Positions 31,805 through 39,905 of a DNA stretch of 64,000 bases are shown here, piece after piece. Within the stretch, counting starts at the first letter, position 1. Every line of letters begins with the position of its first letter. Made by a program: the position numbers and the translations under genes. The stretch is taken from NCBI GenBank assembly GCA_016192455.1, contig JACPUC010000010.1, positions 1 through 64,000 on the forward strand. The letters are read 5' to 3'. The notes under the pieces were generated by a model, which made no database searches, was not told the DNA's origin, and saw only the letters and a list, made by a program, of their open reading frames with translations. This DNA is from Candidatus Tectimicrobiota bacterium. Lineage in GTDB: Bacteria; JACPUC01.

Positions 31805-33682
31805 TCACTCGCCGCGCCCCGCCGCCGCGCTGCCGGCGGCGAGCCTTAGCTCCTCGAGGGATGCCCGCGCCGCCTCGGAGACGGAGGTGAAGGCCACCCG
31901 CACCGTGGCGCAGGGCGCCGTGGGGTCCTCGTCCTGCCGCGCCAGCACCTTGGCGTAAAGGTCGCCGCGCGGGGCGCCGGGCCGCGGCTGCAGCGTGACT
32001 TTGAGGTTCGCATGCATGCTCAGCGCCGTCTCCAGGCAGAGCTCCGCCATGGTGGTGGTGAGATGGGTCATGCTCCCGGCGATGCGCGCTTCGGAAACGA
32101 TCTTGCCGTCGAGGGGAGCGCAGACGACCGGCAGCGGCGGGTCGAGGGGGAGGAAAGCCTCCGCCTCGCTGGCAGGCAGGGTAAGCTGGTAGGAGCCGCC
32201 GACCCCCTGCACCTCGTAGAGCGTCAACGGGCGGTCGATCCCCTTCACGTTCACCTCCCGGACGCTGCGCACCTGCACGAGGGAGCAGACCCGCTCGTAG
32301 GTGCTGGAGCCGATGAAAACCTGCCCGCCGAGCGTCGAGGACTCGATCCGAAAGGCGAGGTTGATCGCCGTTCCCACGGCGCTGTACTTCATGCGCTCCG
32401 GCGAGCCGATGTTGCCGACGATCACCTCCCCGGAGTTGAGACCGATCCCCATCTGCAGCTCCAGCATGCCGCGCCGGCGCTGCTCCTCGTTGAAGCGCCC
32501 CAGCTCGATCTGCATCTCGATGGCGCAGGCCACGGCGCGCGGGGGGTCGTCCTCGGCGGCGAGCGGCGTGCCGAAGTAGGCCAGGATGCCATCCCCCTGG
32601 AAATCGTCCACCGTGCCGCGATAGCGCATGATGACGGCCACCATGCGCTCGAGGTAGCGGTTCAGGATGTCGAGCACCTCGTGCGGGGTCAGACGCTGGG
32701 CAAGCGAGGTGAAGCCGCGCAGGTCGGAGACGAGCATGGTGATCTGCCGCGCCTCGCCCCCCACCTTCAGTCCCTCGGGTGAGTGCAAGGCCTCCTCCAC
32801 CACCTCCTGCGCCACGTAGCGCCCGAAGGCATAGCGGCAGACATCCCGCTCCCGCAACCCTTCCAGCATGTGGCTGAACGTCTGGGTGAGGCTTCCCACC
32901 TCGTCGCGGCTGCGCGGCGGGGGGAGCGTCACCTGCAGATTGCCTTCGGCCACCGCGGTGGCGGCCTTGGTCAGCTCCTTCAGCGGACGGAACATGCGCA
33001 CGGCGAACACCCCGAAGAGCGCCAGCCCCGCCAGCAGGATGCCGACGCTCAAGCCGACCAGGCGCGCCGTCTTCATCCGCACGGCGCGCGCCACCGGGTT
33101 GGCGAACTGGTTCAGCATGAGGACCGCGGCCACCTCGCCGTCGAGCTTCAGGGGCGTATTCACCTGCACGAACTGATCGAAGACCTGCTCGCCCACGCGG
33201 CCGCCGAAGAGCCGCGAGTGCATCATCTCGCCCTTCAGCCAGGCGCTGTTCGTGGCGGCGTACGTGGCGGGGAAGAGGTCGTGGATGTGCGCCGGCTGGC
33301 CGATGGCGAAGCCGTCGTGCTCCGCCGCCACGTAATGGAACCGGCCGTCGGGCTGGCGCCGCAGGATGATGGCGTTATCGACGCCGAACTCCTGCTTGAT
33401 GCGGTTCAGCGTCGCCAGGAGGCGGCGGTAGGCGGGCGCCTGCTTGTCCTCCGGGCGGCGCAGCGTCGTGATGGCGGCGACGTCAAGCCAGGCGGCGCCG
33501 CGCTCGGCGAAGAACTCCAGCTTCGAGGCGAGCACCTTCATCTCGTACGCCCGGCTGTCCTGGTAGTAGCGCAGCGCCAGCGGCGCCACCGTCACCAGCA
33601 GGATGAGCAGGAAACAGAGGATGAACTTGAAGATGATCGACCGGTAGAAGCGCAGCTTGCCGGTCTGAGGCCGCGGCGGCAT
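31805..33682 (-). CDS. Membrane-bound class III adenylate/guanylate cyclase with HAMP and extra C-terminal domain
   Basis: 625 aa. Order: TM1 (about 16-37), an extracytoplasmic sensor region (about 40-200), TM2 (about 205-228), HAMP (PLKELTKAATAVAEGNLQVTLP), then a class III cyclase domain from about 312 to 480. The metal aspartates are present in VSDLRGFTS and DFQGDGILAYFG, and YSAVGTAINLAFRIES is the substrate-side segment. After the cyclase comes about 120 residues that I cannot assign firmly, with a PilZ-like feel (LPVVCAPLDGKIVSEARI). Likely makes cAMP in response to an envelope signal; this could link to the CRP/FNR-type boxes, but that is speculation. Confidence 0.87.
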   Translation of the reverse strand: MPPRPQTGKLRFYRSIIFKFILCFLLILLVTVAPLALRYYQDSRAYEMKVLASKLEFFAERGAAWLDVAAITTLRRPEDKQAPAYRRLLATLNRIKQEFGVDNAIILRRQPDGRFHYVAAEHDGFAIGQPAHIHDLFPATYAATNSAWLKGEMMHSRLFGGRVGEQVFDQFVQVNTPLKLDGEVAAVLMLNQFANPVARAVRMKTARLVGLSVGILLAGLALFGVFAVRMFRPLKELTKAATAVAEGNLQVTLPPPRSRDEVGSLTQTFSHMLEGLRERDVCRYAFGRYVAQEVVEEALHSPEGLKVGGEARQITMLVSDLRGFTSLAQRLTPHEVLDILNRYLERMVAVIMRYRGTVDDFQGDGILAYFGTPLAAEDDPPRAVACAIEMQIELGRFNEEQRRRGMLELQMGIGLNSGEVIVGNIGSPERMKYSAVGTAINLAFRIESSTLGGQVFIGSSTYERVCSLVQVRSVREVNVKGIDRPLTLYEVQGVGGSYQLTLPASEAEAFLPLDPPLPVVCAPLDGKIVSEARIAGSMTHLTTTMAELCLETALSMHANLKVTLQPRPGAPRGDLYAKVLARQDEDPTAPCATVRVAFTSVSEAARASLEELRLAAGSAAAGRGE

Positions 33683-33820
33683 GGGGTGCTCCTTGTGGCG
33701 GCGCCGTGCGGTGACACGTCATCCTGGGCAGTCCCGGCGCCCTCATAGAACCTGAACGGTCGTCCCTTGCCAGGCATTCCCCGGCGTGGGGCCTCCCCCT
33801 CGGCCTTATCAGGATGTTCC

Positions 33821-33848
33821 TTGACAGCAATCGTGAAGGGGGTATGAT
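33821..33848 (+). promoter_or_regulatory. Near-consensus sigma70 promoter for the HicBA locus
   Basis: TTGACA at 33821-33826, a 16-bp spacer and TATGAT at 33843-33848. This is the closest match to the housekeeping consensus that I found in the window. It lies 26 nt before the small AbrB-like frame and about 210 nt before hicB. Confidence 0.7.
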
Positions 33849-33873
33849 AGATTTGTAACTTTCGAGACCTACA

Positions 33874-33996
33874 ATGTGCAAGTTTTTTATGCGCCACACA
33901 GGAGGAGGCTTCATCTCTCTTGTAGGAGTGAAGGGGAACTATCAGGTCACCATTCCTGCGGAGATTAAGCAAAGGGCTTTCACGATGGATCGGTGA
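33874..33996 (+). pseudogene. Truncated AbrB/SpoVT-like peptide, possible antitoxin remnant
   Basis: A 40-codon frame ending in TGA at 33994-33996. Its middle, VGVKGNYQVTIPAEIKQRA, resembles the first strands of AbrB/MazE-type swapped-hairpin DNA-binding proteins (KGQVTIPxxIRK), but the second half of the domain is absent. It starts right after a strong promoter and ends 60 nt before hicB. It may be a decayed antitoxin from an earlier toxin-antitoxin pair, or a short leader peptide. Confidence 0.45.
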
Positions 33997-34056
33997 AATG
34001 ATGCAGGCAGACCTCCGCGGCAATACCAATATCCCCATGGAGAGAAAAAAGTAGGC

Positions 34057-34302
34057 ATGAAAACCTACGTCTTCAGGGTTGTCATCGAACCAGACGGCGA
34101 TAGATGGATTGCTTACTGTCCAGCACTCCTCAAGCAAGGCGGAGCCACCTGGGGGAAGACGCGGGAAGAAGCAATGAAGCACATTGATGAGGTGGTTCGT
34201 TTGGTTGTGGAGAGCCTCATCAAGCACGGAGAGTCGATTCCCGAAGGGCCACCCGAGGAGGTGCTGGTATCCACAGAATCGCGGGTCGCCGTCACGGTTT
34301 AG
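34057..34302 (+). CDS. hicB: HicB-family antitoxin
   Basis: 81 aa, partial RNase H-like fold of HicB: YVFRVVIEPDGDRWIAYCPALLKQGG, then a helix GKTREEAMKHIDEVVRLVVESL. HicB neutralises the mRNA interferase HicA and often represses its own promoter. Here antitoxin precedes toxin, which is the less common order. No separate DNA-binding domain is seen at the C-terminus. The hicA gene starts 3 nt after its stop. The area is visibly less GC-rich than its surroundings, suggesting acquisition. Confidence 0.87.
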   Translation: MKTYVFRVVIEPDGDRWIAYCPALLKQGGATWGKTREEAMKHIDEVVRLVVESLIKHGESIPEGPPEEVLVSTESRVAVTV

Positions 34303-34305
34303 CCG

Positions 34306-34563
34306 ATGGGGATCAAGTACCGCCGACTTCGCAGCCTGCCTGCCCGCGACCTTGTCTCTGCCCTGATGCGCGATGGATTCGCGCTCGATCGTCAAGCTGG
34401 TTCGCACCAGCACTATCGCCATGCGGATGGCCGTCGAGTGACGGTCACGTTCCATGCGCCTTCAGATACGTTTGGCGTAAAGCTCCTCAAGTACATGCTG
34501 GAGGACCAGGCTCGTTGGACCGAGGATGATCTCCGGCGCCTTGGTCTTATCAAGGGGAGGTGA
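34306..34563 (+). CDS. hicA: HicA-family mRNA interferase toxin
   Basis: 85 aa with the double-stranded-RNA-binding-like fold of HicA. The catalytic region is QAGSHQHYRHADGRRVTVTFH, with the conserved His34 in GSH. The N-terminal LPARDLVSALMRDGFAL is the usual helix. This protein is longer than many HicA toxins (about 60 aa) because of a C-terminal EDQARWTEDDLRRLGLIK helix. Directly coupled to hicB. Appears intact. Confidence 0.88.
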   Translation: MGIKYRRLRSLPARDLVSALMRDGFALDRQAGSHQHYRHADGRRVTVTFHAPSDTFGVKLLKYMLEDQARWTEDDLRRLGLIKGR

Positions 34564-34659
34564 AATCCCATAATCGAAGCAAAACATTACAGGGTTCTCC
34601 ATAGATTTTCTCAACTACCGTAGCGTGGAAAAAGGTTAAGAACCGCCACCTGCTTGTAA

Positions 34660-34690
34660 TTGAAGAAGAATCTCCTTTACATCCTATACT
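34660..34690 (+). promoter_or_regulatory. Possible promoter for pyrF
   Basis: TTGAAG (34660-34665) and TATACT (34685-34690) with a 19-bp spacer in an AT-rich pocket, about 170 nt before the pyrF start. The -10 is good, the -35 and spacing are weak. Confidence 0.3.
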
Positions 34691-34858
34691 TATGGCGCGG
34701 GTAAGGAAACCGCCGCGGGCGGGCCACGTGGACCGGCCGCCCTCCGTTGACGCTACTCATCAAGGGGACTATGCTGCCCCCGTAGCAGCCCAGCGGCTGC
34801 AAGCTCTTACCAAGATGCCCTGCGAAGGGGGCGGAAGGAAGAAACGGCAGGACCAGGG

Positions 34859-35605
34859 ATGACGGCGGGAGAAGAGACGGAACGTGCTTCGCGGCTCCTT
34901 GCAGCCGGCGAGCGGCTCATCGTAGCCCTCGATGTGCCGGGCGAGGCGGAGGCTTACCGGCTGGTGGATCAGCTCGGCGAGGCGGTGTCGTTCTACAAGG
35001 TCGGCTTCGAGCTCTTCGTGGCGGCGGGGCCGGCGATGGTGCGCGGCCTCATCAAGCGCGGTAAGCGGGTGTTCCTGGACCTGAAGTTCTTCGACGTGGG
35101 CGAGACGGTGCAGCGGGCGGCACGCGCCGCGGCCCGGCTCGGGGCGACCTTCCTCACGGTGCACGGCCACGCCAGCGCGCAGCAGGCGGCCGTGCGCGGC
35201 GCCGCCGGATCAGGCTTGCAAATCCTCATCGTCACCCTGCTCACCAGCCTCGACCACGACGACGTGAAGGAACTCTTCGGCCCGGCGGCAACGCCAGCGG
35301 CGATCATCCGGCAGCGCGTCGAGAAGGCCATGGCGAACGGCATCCACGGCGTCATCGCCAGCGGCCAGGAGGTGGCGGAAATCCGCGCCCTCGCCGGGGA
35401 CCGCCTCCTCATCGTCACGCCGGGGATCAGGCCGTCCGGCGCCGGCGCCGATGACCACAAGCGCGCCAGCACGCCGTTCGAGTCGATCCGCGGCGGCGCC
35501 GACTACCTCGTCGTCGGCCGCCCCATCCGCGATGCGGCGGACCCCCGCGCCGCCGCCCAGGCGATTGTCGCGGAGATTGAAGAGGGGCTGAAGGCGCGCG
35601 CGTAG
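34859..35605 (+). CDS. pyrF: Orotidine 5'-phosphate decarboxylase
   Basis: Last step of UMP synthesis, cytoplasmic, 248 aa. The catalytic DxKxxD is visible as Asp74, Lys76, Asp79 in FLDLKFFDVGETV. The phosphate-binding C-terminal part is VTPGIRPSGAGADDHKR and YLVVGRPI. N-terminal RLIVALDVPGEAEAYRLVDQL is typical of the bacterial group I enzyme. Stands alone; it converges with the acyl-CoA dehydrogenase gene across a repeat and a terminator hairpin. Confidence 0.95.
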   Translation: MTAGEETERASRLLAAGERLIVALDVPGEAEAYRLVDQLGEAVSFYKVGFELFVAAGPAMVRGLIKRGKRVFLDLKFFDVGETVQRAARAAARLGATFLTVHGHASAQQAAVRGAAGSGLQILIVTLLTSLDHDDVKELFGPAATPAAIIRQRVEKAMANGIHGVIASGQEVAEIRALAGDRLLIVTPGIRPSGAGADDHKRASTPFESIRGGADYLVVGRPIRDAADPRAAAQAIVAEIEEGLKARA

Positions 35606-35625
35606 GGGTGTCCCCTTGTAGATTT

Positions 35626-35690
35626 TTGCGAGGGGACATTGTCCCCTCGCGCACCCCGTTTGCGCGAGCCGCTGCGCGGCTCGCGGGGAG
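35626..35690 (+). repeat. Dispersed hairpin-rich repeat, diverged copy 3
   Basis: The first half matches the repeats at 11683 and 17026 (TTGCGAGGG...CCCTCGCGCACCCCG); the second half differs. Two hairpins are perfect: GCGAGGGGACA / TGTCCCCTCGC (35628-35650) and CGCGAGCCGC / GCGGCTCGCG (35663-35685). It sits in a convergent gap, like copy 1. Confidence 0.55.
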
Positions 35691-35734
35691 GACAGAGGAT
35701 CATCCACCTCCGCCACCTTCCACGCATAGACAGA

Positions 35735-35766
35735 CACGCGGGTGTGAGCCTGCTCACACCCGCGTG
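35735..35766. terminator. Bidirectional terminator hairpin between pyrF and acyl-CoA dehydrogenase
   Basis: Perfect 14-bp stem CACGCGGGTGTGAG / CTCACACCCGCGTG with a CCTG loop, midway between two convergent genes. No long T-run on either side, so termination would rely mainly on the stem. Confidence 0.65.
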
Positions 35767-35792
35767 CGCATTCTTCGCGGTAGTTTCCCGCC

Positions 35793-36950
35793 TTACTGAT
35801 TCAGCTTCCTGATCCCCAAAGCGTCGCGGGCGATGATGATGCGCTGGATGTACGAGGTGCCCTCGTAGATTTCCGAGCCCTTGATGTCGCGATAGTAGCG
35901 CTCCACCGGGTTCTCATTCGAGTAGCCGTAGCTGCCGTGCAGGGTGACGGCGTTGGAGGCGGCGCGCGAGGCGGCCTCGCTGGCGTAGAGCTTCGCCATC
36001 GAGGTCTCGCGGGTGTTCTTCTTCCCCGCGTCCTTCTGCGCCGCGGCGCGGTAGGTGAGCAGCCGCGCCGCCTCGGTCTCCACCGCAATATCGGCGATGG
36101 TCTTCTGAATCATCTGGAACTCGGCGATCGGCTGGCCGAACTGCACCCGCGCGTTGGCGAACTTCACGCAGGCGTCGAGGCAGGCCTGGGCCACGCCGAG
36201 GCAGCCCGCCGCCACGCCGAGCCGCCCGTGGTCGAGGGCGCCCATCGCCACCCGGAAGCCGCCGCCGACCTCGCCGAGCACCTGGCTCTTGTGGACGCGG
36301 CAGTTCTGCAGGTTGATCGTGCCGTGGTCCATGGCACGGTGCCCCAGGCTCTTGTACTTCTGGTGCGCGGGGTTGAAGCCGGGGGTGCCCTTCTCGATGA
36401 GGAAGGCGGTGATGCCTCGGTGCCGCTTGCTGCGGTCCACCGAAGCAAAGAGGATGGCCACGTCCGCGAAGTTGGCGTTGGTGATCCAGACCTTCTGGCC
36501 GTTGATGACGAAGTGGTCGCCGTCAGGCGTGGCCACCGTCTCCATGTTGGCCACGTCGGAGCCGGCGTTCTTCTCCGTCAGGCTGTAACAGCCGATGATC
36601 TTGCCCGCCGTCAGCCGGGGGAGGTAGCGCTGCTTCTGCTCCTCCGTCCCCCAGTCGTGGATGCACATGGAGACGAGCCCGAGCTGCACGGCGATGAAAC
36701 CCCGGATCGAGGAGCAAACGCGGCCGATCTCTTCGTAGGTGACGGCGGCCGCCAGGTAGCCCTTGCCGGTGCCGCCGTACTTCTTCGGCAGCGGGTGGCC
36801 GAGGTAGCCCTCCGCCCCGAGCTTCGCCACGATGTCGCTCGGGAAGCGCCCCGTCTCGTCGATCTCCTTCACGATCGGCTCGATTTCGCGTTGCGCAAAG
36901 GCCCGCACCTGCTCCTGGACAGCAAGGTGTTCAGCGCTTAGCTCGAACAT
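35793..36950 (-). CDS. Acyl-CoA dehydrogenase, possibly glutaryl/dicarboxyl-CoA type
   Basis: 385 aa, full-length acyl-CoA dehydrogenase. Canonical segments: CYSLTEKNAGSDVANMET, FVINGQKVWITNANFADVAI, ALHGSYGYS-like stretch and the catalytic Glu363 in IYEGTSYIQR. Arg83 in SSIRGFIAVQLGLV aligns by eye with the Arg that binds the distal carboxylate in glutaryl-CoA dehydrogenase. This favours a dicarboxyl-CoA substrate such as glutaryl- or pimeloyl-CoA, which would suit the BamA-like and 4-HBCR-like neighbours. GAGGGG precedes the ATG. Last gene of the minus-strand aromatic cluster. Confidence 0.88.
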   Translation of the reverse strand: MFELSAEHLAVQEQVRAFAQREIEPIVKEIDETGRFPSDIVAKLGAEGYLGHPLPKKYGGTGKGYLAAAVTYEEIGRVCSSIRGFIAVQLGLVSMCIHDWGTEEQKQRYLPRLTAGKIIGCYSLTEKNAGSDVANMETVATPDGDHFVINGQKVWITNANFADVAILFASVDRSKRHRGITAFLIEKGTPGFNPAHQKYKSLGHRAMDHGTINLQNCRVHKSQVLGEVGGGFRVAMGALDHGRLGVAAGCLGVAQACLDACVKFANARVQFGQPIAEFQMIQKTIADIAVETEAARLLTYRAAAQKDAGKKNTRETSMAKLYASEAASRAASNAVTLHGSYGYSNENPVERYYRDIKGSEIYEGTSYIQRIIIARDALGIRKLNQ

Positions 36951-37024
36951 GGCATCCCCTCACCCCCCGGTGGCGTTGCGGCCCAGCCCTTGCGCCCCGC
37001 CCGGCGGCGCCACGGGCCGGCCTC

Positions 37025-37528
37025 CTAAGAGACTGCGGCCTGGGCGCCCGCAGCCTGAACCTCCTTGGCGGCCGAGAGGACCGCATCGAGGATTTTCACG
37101 TAGCCGGTGCAGCGGCAGAGGTTGCCCGCCAGGGCGTGGCGGATTTCCTCCTCGCTGGCCTCGGGGTTGCGGTCCAGGAGCGCCTTGGCGGTCATGATGA
37201 AGCCCGGCGTGCAAAAACCGCACTGGATGCCGCCGAGGCTCACGAACGCCTGCTGCACGGGGTGCAGCGTCCCCTCCCAGGCCAGCCCCTCGATGGTGGT
37301 GATCTCCTTGCCGCGCACGCTGCGGGCGATGGTGATGCAGGAGAGGTGCGGCACGCCGTCGACGAGCATCGTGCAGGCGCCGCACTCACCGAAGTCGCAG
37401 CTTCGCTTCGACCCCGTCAGCCCGAAATGCTCCCGCACTACCTCCAGGAGCGTCAGATGCGGATAGGCGAACGTCTGCATGAGCTCGCCGTTGATGCGCA
37501 ACTCCAACGGAAGCTTCTTCAACTCCAT
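37025..37528 (-). CDS. [2Fe-2S] small subunit of a xanthine oxidase-family molybdoenzyme
   Basis: 167 aa. The plant-type [2Fe-2S] cluster uses Cys44, 49, 52 and 64 (CDFGECGACTMLVDG); the second uses Cys103, 106, 138 and 140 (CGFCTPGF, CRCTGY). This is the CoxS/HcrC subunit that links the Mo site to the FAD or [4Fe-4S] subunit. It follows the FAD subunit on the same strand with about 127 nt between. No large Mo subunit gene is found beside it: the next gene is an acyl-CoA dehydrogenase. GGAGATAGAG precedes the ATG. Confidence 0.92.
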   Translation of the reverse strand: MELKKLPLELRINGELMQTFAYPHLTLLEVVREHFGLTGSKRSCDFGECGACTMLVDGVPHLSCITIARSVRGKEITTIEGLAWEGTLHPVQQAFVSLGGIQCGFCTPGFIMTAKALLDRNPEASEEEIRHALAGNLCRCTGYVKILDAVLSAAKEVQAAGAQAAVS

Positions 37529-37655
37529 GCTCTATCTCCACACGCGGGGGGCACGGGGCCGCCATCCCCGCGCGGGGTGGGGCGGCGGACCGTCCGCTCT
37601 CGCGTGATTTTTTCAGCACCAACGCGGTCGCCCGGCTCCCCGCCGGGCTAAGCCG

Positions 37656-38654
37656 CTATGCGGCCTCGCGGCGAATCGCCTCGAGCGCCTCGCGGACGAA
37701 CACCTCGATCATATGCTTCTTGTACTTCGTGGAGACAAACCCCGTCTGGATGAAGCGATCGGCGCTGGCGGCCCGGCGGCTTGCCTCCGCAATGGCGTCA
37801 TCGTCGAGCGCCGTGCCGCGCAGCGCCTCCTCGGCCTTCGGCACCCGCAGCGGGTAACTCGTCACCGCGGAGAGGGCGATGCGCGCCTCGGCGCACTTCC
37901 CGCCGCCGTCGCGACGCGCCGCCACCGCCACGCTGAGGAGCGGAAAGTCGATGGAGCCGCGCTGCCGCAGCTTCTTGTAGTCCCCGCGCCAGCCGTTCGC
38001 CGGGGCGGCGGCGTGGGGCAGGAGCACCTCGGTGATGAGCTCGCCGCGCCGCAGCGTGAAGGGCGCCTTGCCGTCGCGCGCGAAGAGCTCGCCGACGCCG
38101 ATGCTACGCACCCCTTGCGGCCCCCTGAGCGTGAGGAGAGCTTCACAGCACATCAGGGCCGGGGCGGTGTCGCCGTGGTAGGTGGCGTAGCACACCTGCG
38201 GCTTGTTGGCGATGTAGCACTGCTCGCCGCAGGCTTTATAGCAGAGCGGTCGAGCTTTGCGCCAGAAGTGCGTCTGGTTGTAGTAGCGGCAGCGGGTGTT
38301 CTGGCAGAGGTTGCCGGCAACCGTCCCCATCATCTGGTGGTGCTCGGCGCCCACCGAGCGCGCCGCCTCGGCGACGAGCGGGTAACGCTCGCGCACCAGC
38401 GGCGAGCCGAGCATCTCGAAGAGCGTCGTGGCGGCGCCGATGGCCACGCCCTCGTCGGTCTCGCGGATGTACTGCAGCTCCCTCAGGTTCTTGACGTCGA
38501 TGACGAGCTTCGGCTGCACGACGCGGTGCTTGATGTTGATGGTGATGTCGGTGCCGCCGCCGAGCATCACCGCTTCCTCGGCGCGCGCCGCGAGCACGGC
38601 GCAGGCATCCTCCAGCGTCTCTGGCTCGGCAAACTCGAACTTCGCCAGCCGCAT
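37656..38654 (-). CDS. FAD subunit with [4Fe-4S] insertion, 4-hydroxybenzoyl-CoA reductase beta type
   Basis: 332 aa from the ATG at 38654 (GGAGAGGAG upstream). CoxM-like FAD fold: EEAVMLGGGTDITINIK, then IGAATTLFEML and TVAGNLCQN. An insertion carries Cys122, 138, 146 and 155 (TRC, RPLC, EQC, QVC). As I recall, 4-hydroxybenzoyl-CoA reductase beta binds its extra [4Fe-4S] cluster with cysteines at these same numbers. That cluster lets the enzyme run as a low-potential reductase. The protein therefore belongs to the HcrB branch, not to ordinary CO or xanthine dehydrogenases. The alpha (Mo) subunit is missing from this locus. Confidence 0.85.
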   Translation of the reverse strand: MRLAKFEFAEPETLEDACAVLAARAEEAVMLGGGTDITINIKHRVVQPKLVIDVKNLRELQYIRETDEGVAIGAATTLFEMLGSPLVRERYPLVAEAARSVGAEHHQMMGTVAGNLCQNTRCRYYNQTHFWRKARPLCYKACGEQCYIANKPQVCYATYHGDTAPALMCCEALLTLRGPQGVRSIGVGELFARDGKAPFTLRRGELITEVLLPHAAAPANGWRGDYKKLRQRGSIDFPLLSVAVAARRDGGGKCAEARIALSAVTSYPLRVPKAEEALRGTALDDDAIAEASRRAASADRFIQTGFVSTKYKKHMIEVFVREALEAIRREAA

Positions 38655-38945
38655 GGAATCTCCTCTCCGCAACGCCGACACGCCGGCGCCCACCCCCGCC
38701 CCCCGGCGCAGCGGGCCCGGCGCTCGGGAGGGGCGGCGGTGATGCCGCCCCGTGCCTCTCTCATGCTCTGCGCTCCGCCTCAGCCATGGCAGGATAACGC
38801 CGAGGTGAAGCTGGATCGATTCACATCTCTTCAAGCATAGATAGGCGGAAGAGAAAAAGCTCCACCTCTTTACGACAGCGCGGCGAGCCCTCGCGCCGCC
38901 GCAGCCTCGGTCCCCCAGCCGACCGCCGCGCGTGCTTGGCGCGCC

Positions 38946-39905
38946 TCAGCCCCCCAGCTTGACGCCGCAGACGCCGCAGAAGGCGAAGTCCGCCGGCAGG
39001 CCCTTGGCGCCGCACTGCGGGCAGAGGTGCTTGTAATGCCCCCAGAGGAACTCCGAGGACTTGCCGTCGCGCGCCCGCTCGCGCACCATGCGGTATTGCG
39101 TGGGGCGCTTCTCGACGAAGGAGGTCATGCCTTCGTACGGCTCGATCGAGGCGTAGTGCAGCGTCAGCCAGTCGCGCGCGTGGCCCACCGTCAGGTTCCA
39201 GCCCAGGTCGCGCCAGAAGTTGGTCTGCTGGCGGGTGTAGCGGGTGCATTCGGGAAACTTGTCGATGAGCTTTTCGCACATCGTGGCGACGGCCTTGTCC
39301 AGCTCCGCCATCGGCACGACCTCGTTCACCAGGCCCCAGGCGAGGGCCGTCTTGGCGTCCACCCACTCGTTCAGCCAGAGAATCTGCCGCGCCCGCCGGT
39401 CGCCGACGATGATCGGCAAGAGCTGCGTGGCGCCCGCCGCGGCGACGCTGCCGACGCTCGTCCCCACCTGGCGGATTTTCGCGTGCTCGGCGGCGATCGC
39501 CAGGTCGCAGCTCAGGTTGATCTCATTGCCGCCGCCCACCACCATGCCGTTGAGGCGCGCGATGGAGGGCTTGCCGAGGTTGCGCAGCAGATCATGCACC
39601 TGGTTGAAGGCGTAGAACCACTTGTAGTACTCGCGCGGCTTCGAGAGGAGGTCGGTGGTATACTCCTTCACGTCGCCGCCGGTGCAGAAGGCTTTCTCGC
39701 CGGCTCCCGTCATGACGACCACGGCCACCCCGTCATCCCAGGAAGCATCCTGCAGCGCCTGCACCATCTCCAGGATGCACTGCCCGTTGAGGGCGTTGTA
39801 GACCTTCTCCCGGTTGATCGTGATGGTGGCCACCCAGTCCTTCTTGGTGTAGAGAATCTCGTCGAAGTTGAAGTCTTCTGCGGGTCGCGGATCAAACTTG
39901 CCCAT
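38946..39905 (-). CDS. Crotonase-family hydrolase/hydratase related to BamA, with C-terminal zinc ribbon
   Basis: 319 aa. Crotonase fold with the oxyanion-hole segments AFCTGGDVKEY and LNGMVVGGGNEINLSCDLAI. These, and the REYYKWFYAFNQVHDLLRNLGKP stretch, resemble 6-oxocyclohex-1-ene-1-carbonyl-CoA hydrolase (BamA/Oah) and, less closely, MenB. It lacks the QYNSYTT motif used to detect BamA and the about 50-residue insertion of true BamA. The C-terminus adds a zinc ribbon with Cys295, 298, 310 and 313. First gene of the minus-strand aromatic cluster; GAGGGAG precedes the ATG. Ring hydrolase or hydratase on an aromatic-derived CoA ester is likely, but the reaction is not proved. Confidence 0.8.
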   Translation of the reverse strand: MGKFDPRPAEDFNFDEILYTKKDWVATITINREKVYNALNGQCILEMVQALQDASWDDGVAVVVMTGAGEKAFCTGGDVKEYTTDLLSKPREYYKWFYAFNQVHDLLRNLGKPSIARLNGMVVGGGNEINLSCDLAIAAEHAKIRQVGTSVGSVAAAGATQLLPIIVGDRRARQILWLNEWVDAKTALAWGLVNEVVPMAELDKAVATMCEKLIDKFPECTRYTRQQTNFWRDLGWNLTVGHARDWLTLHYASIEPYEGMTSFVEKRPTQYRMVRERARDGKSSEFLWGHYKHLCPQCGAKGLPADFAFCGVCGVKLGG

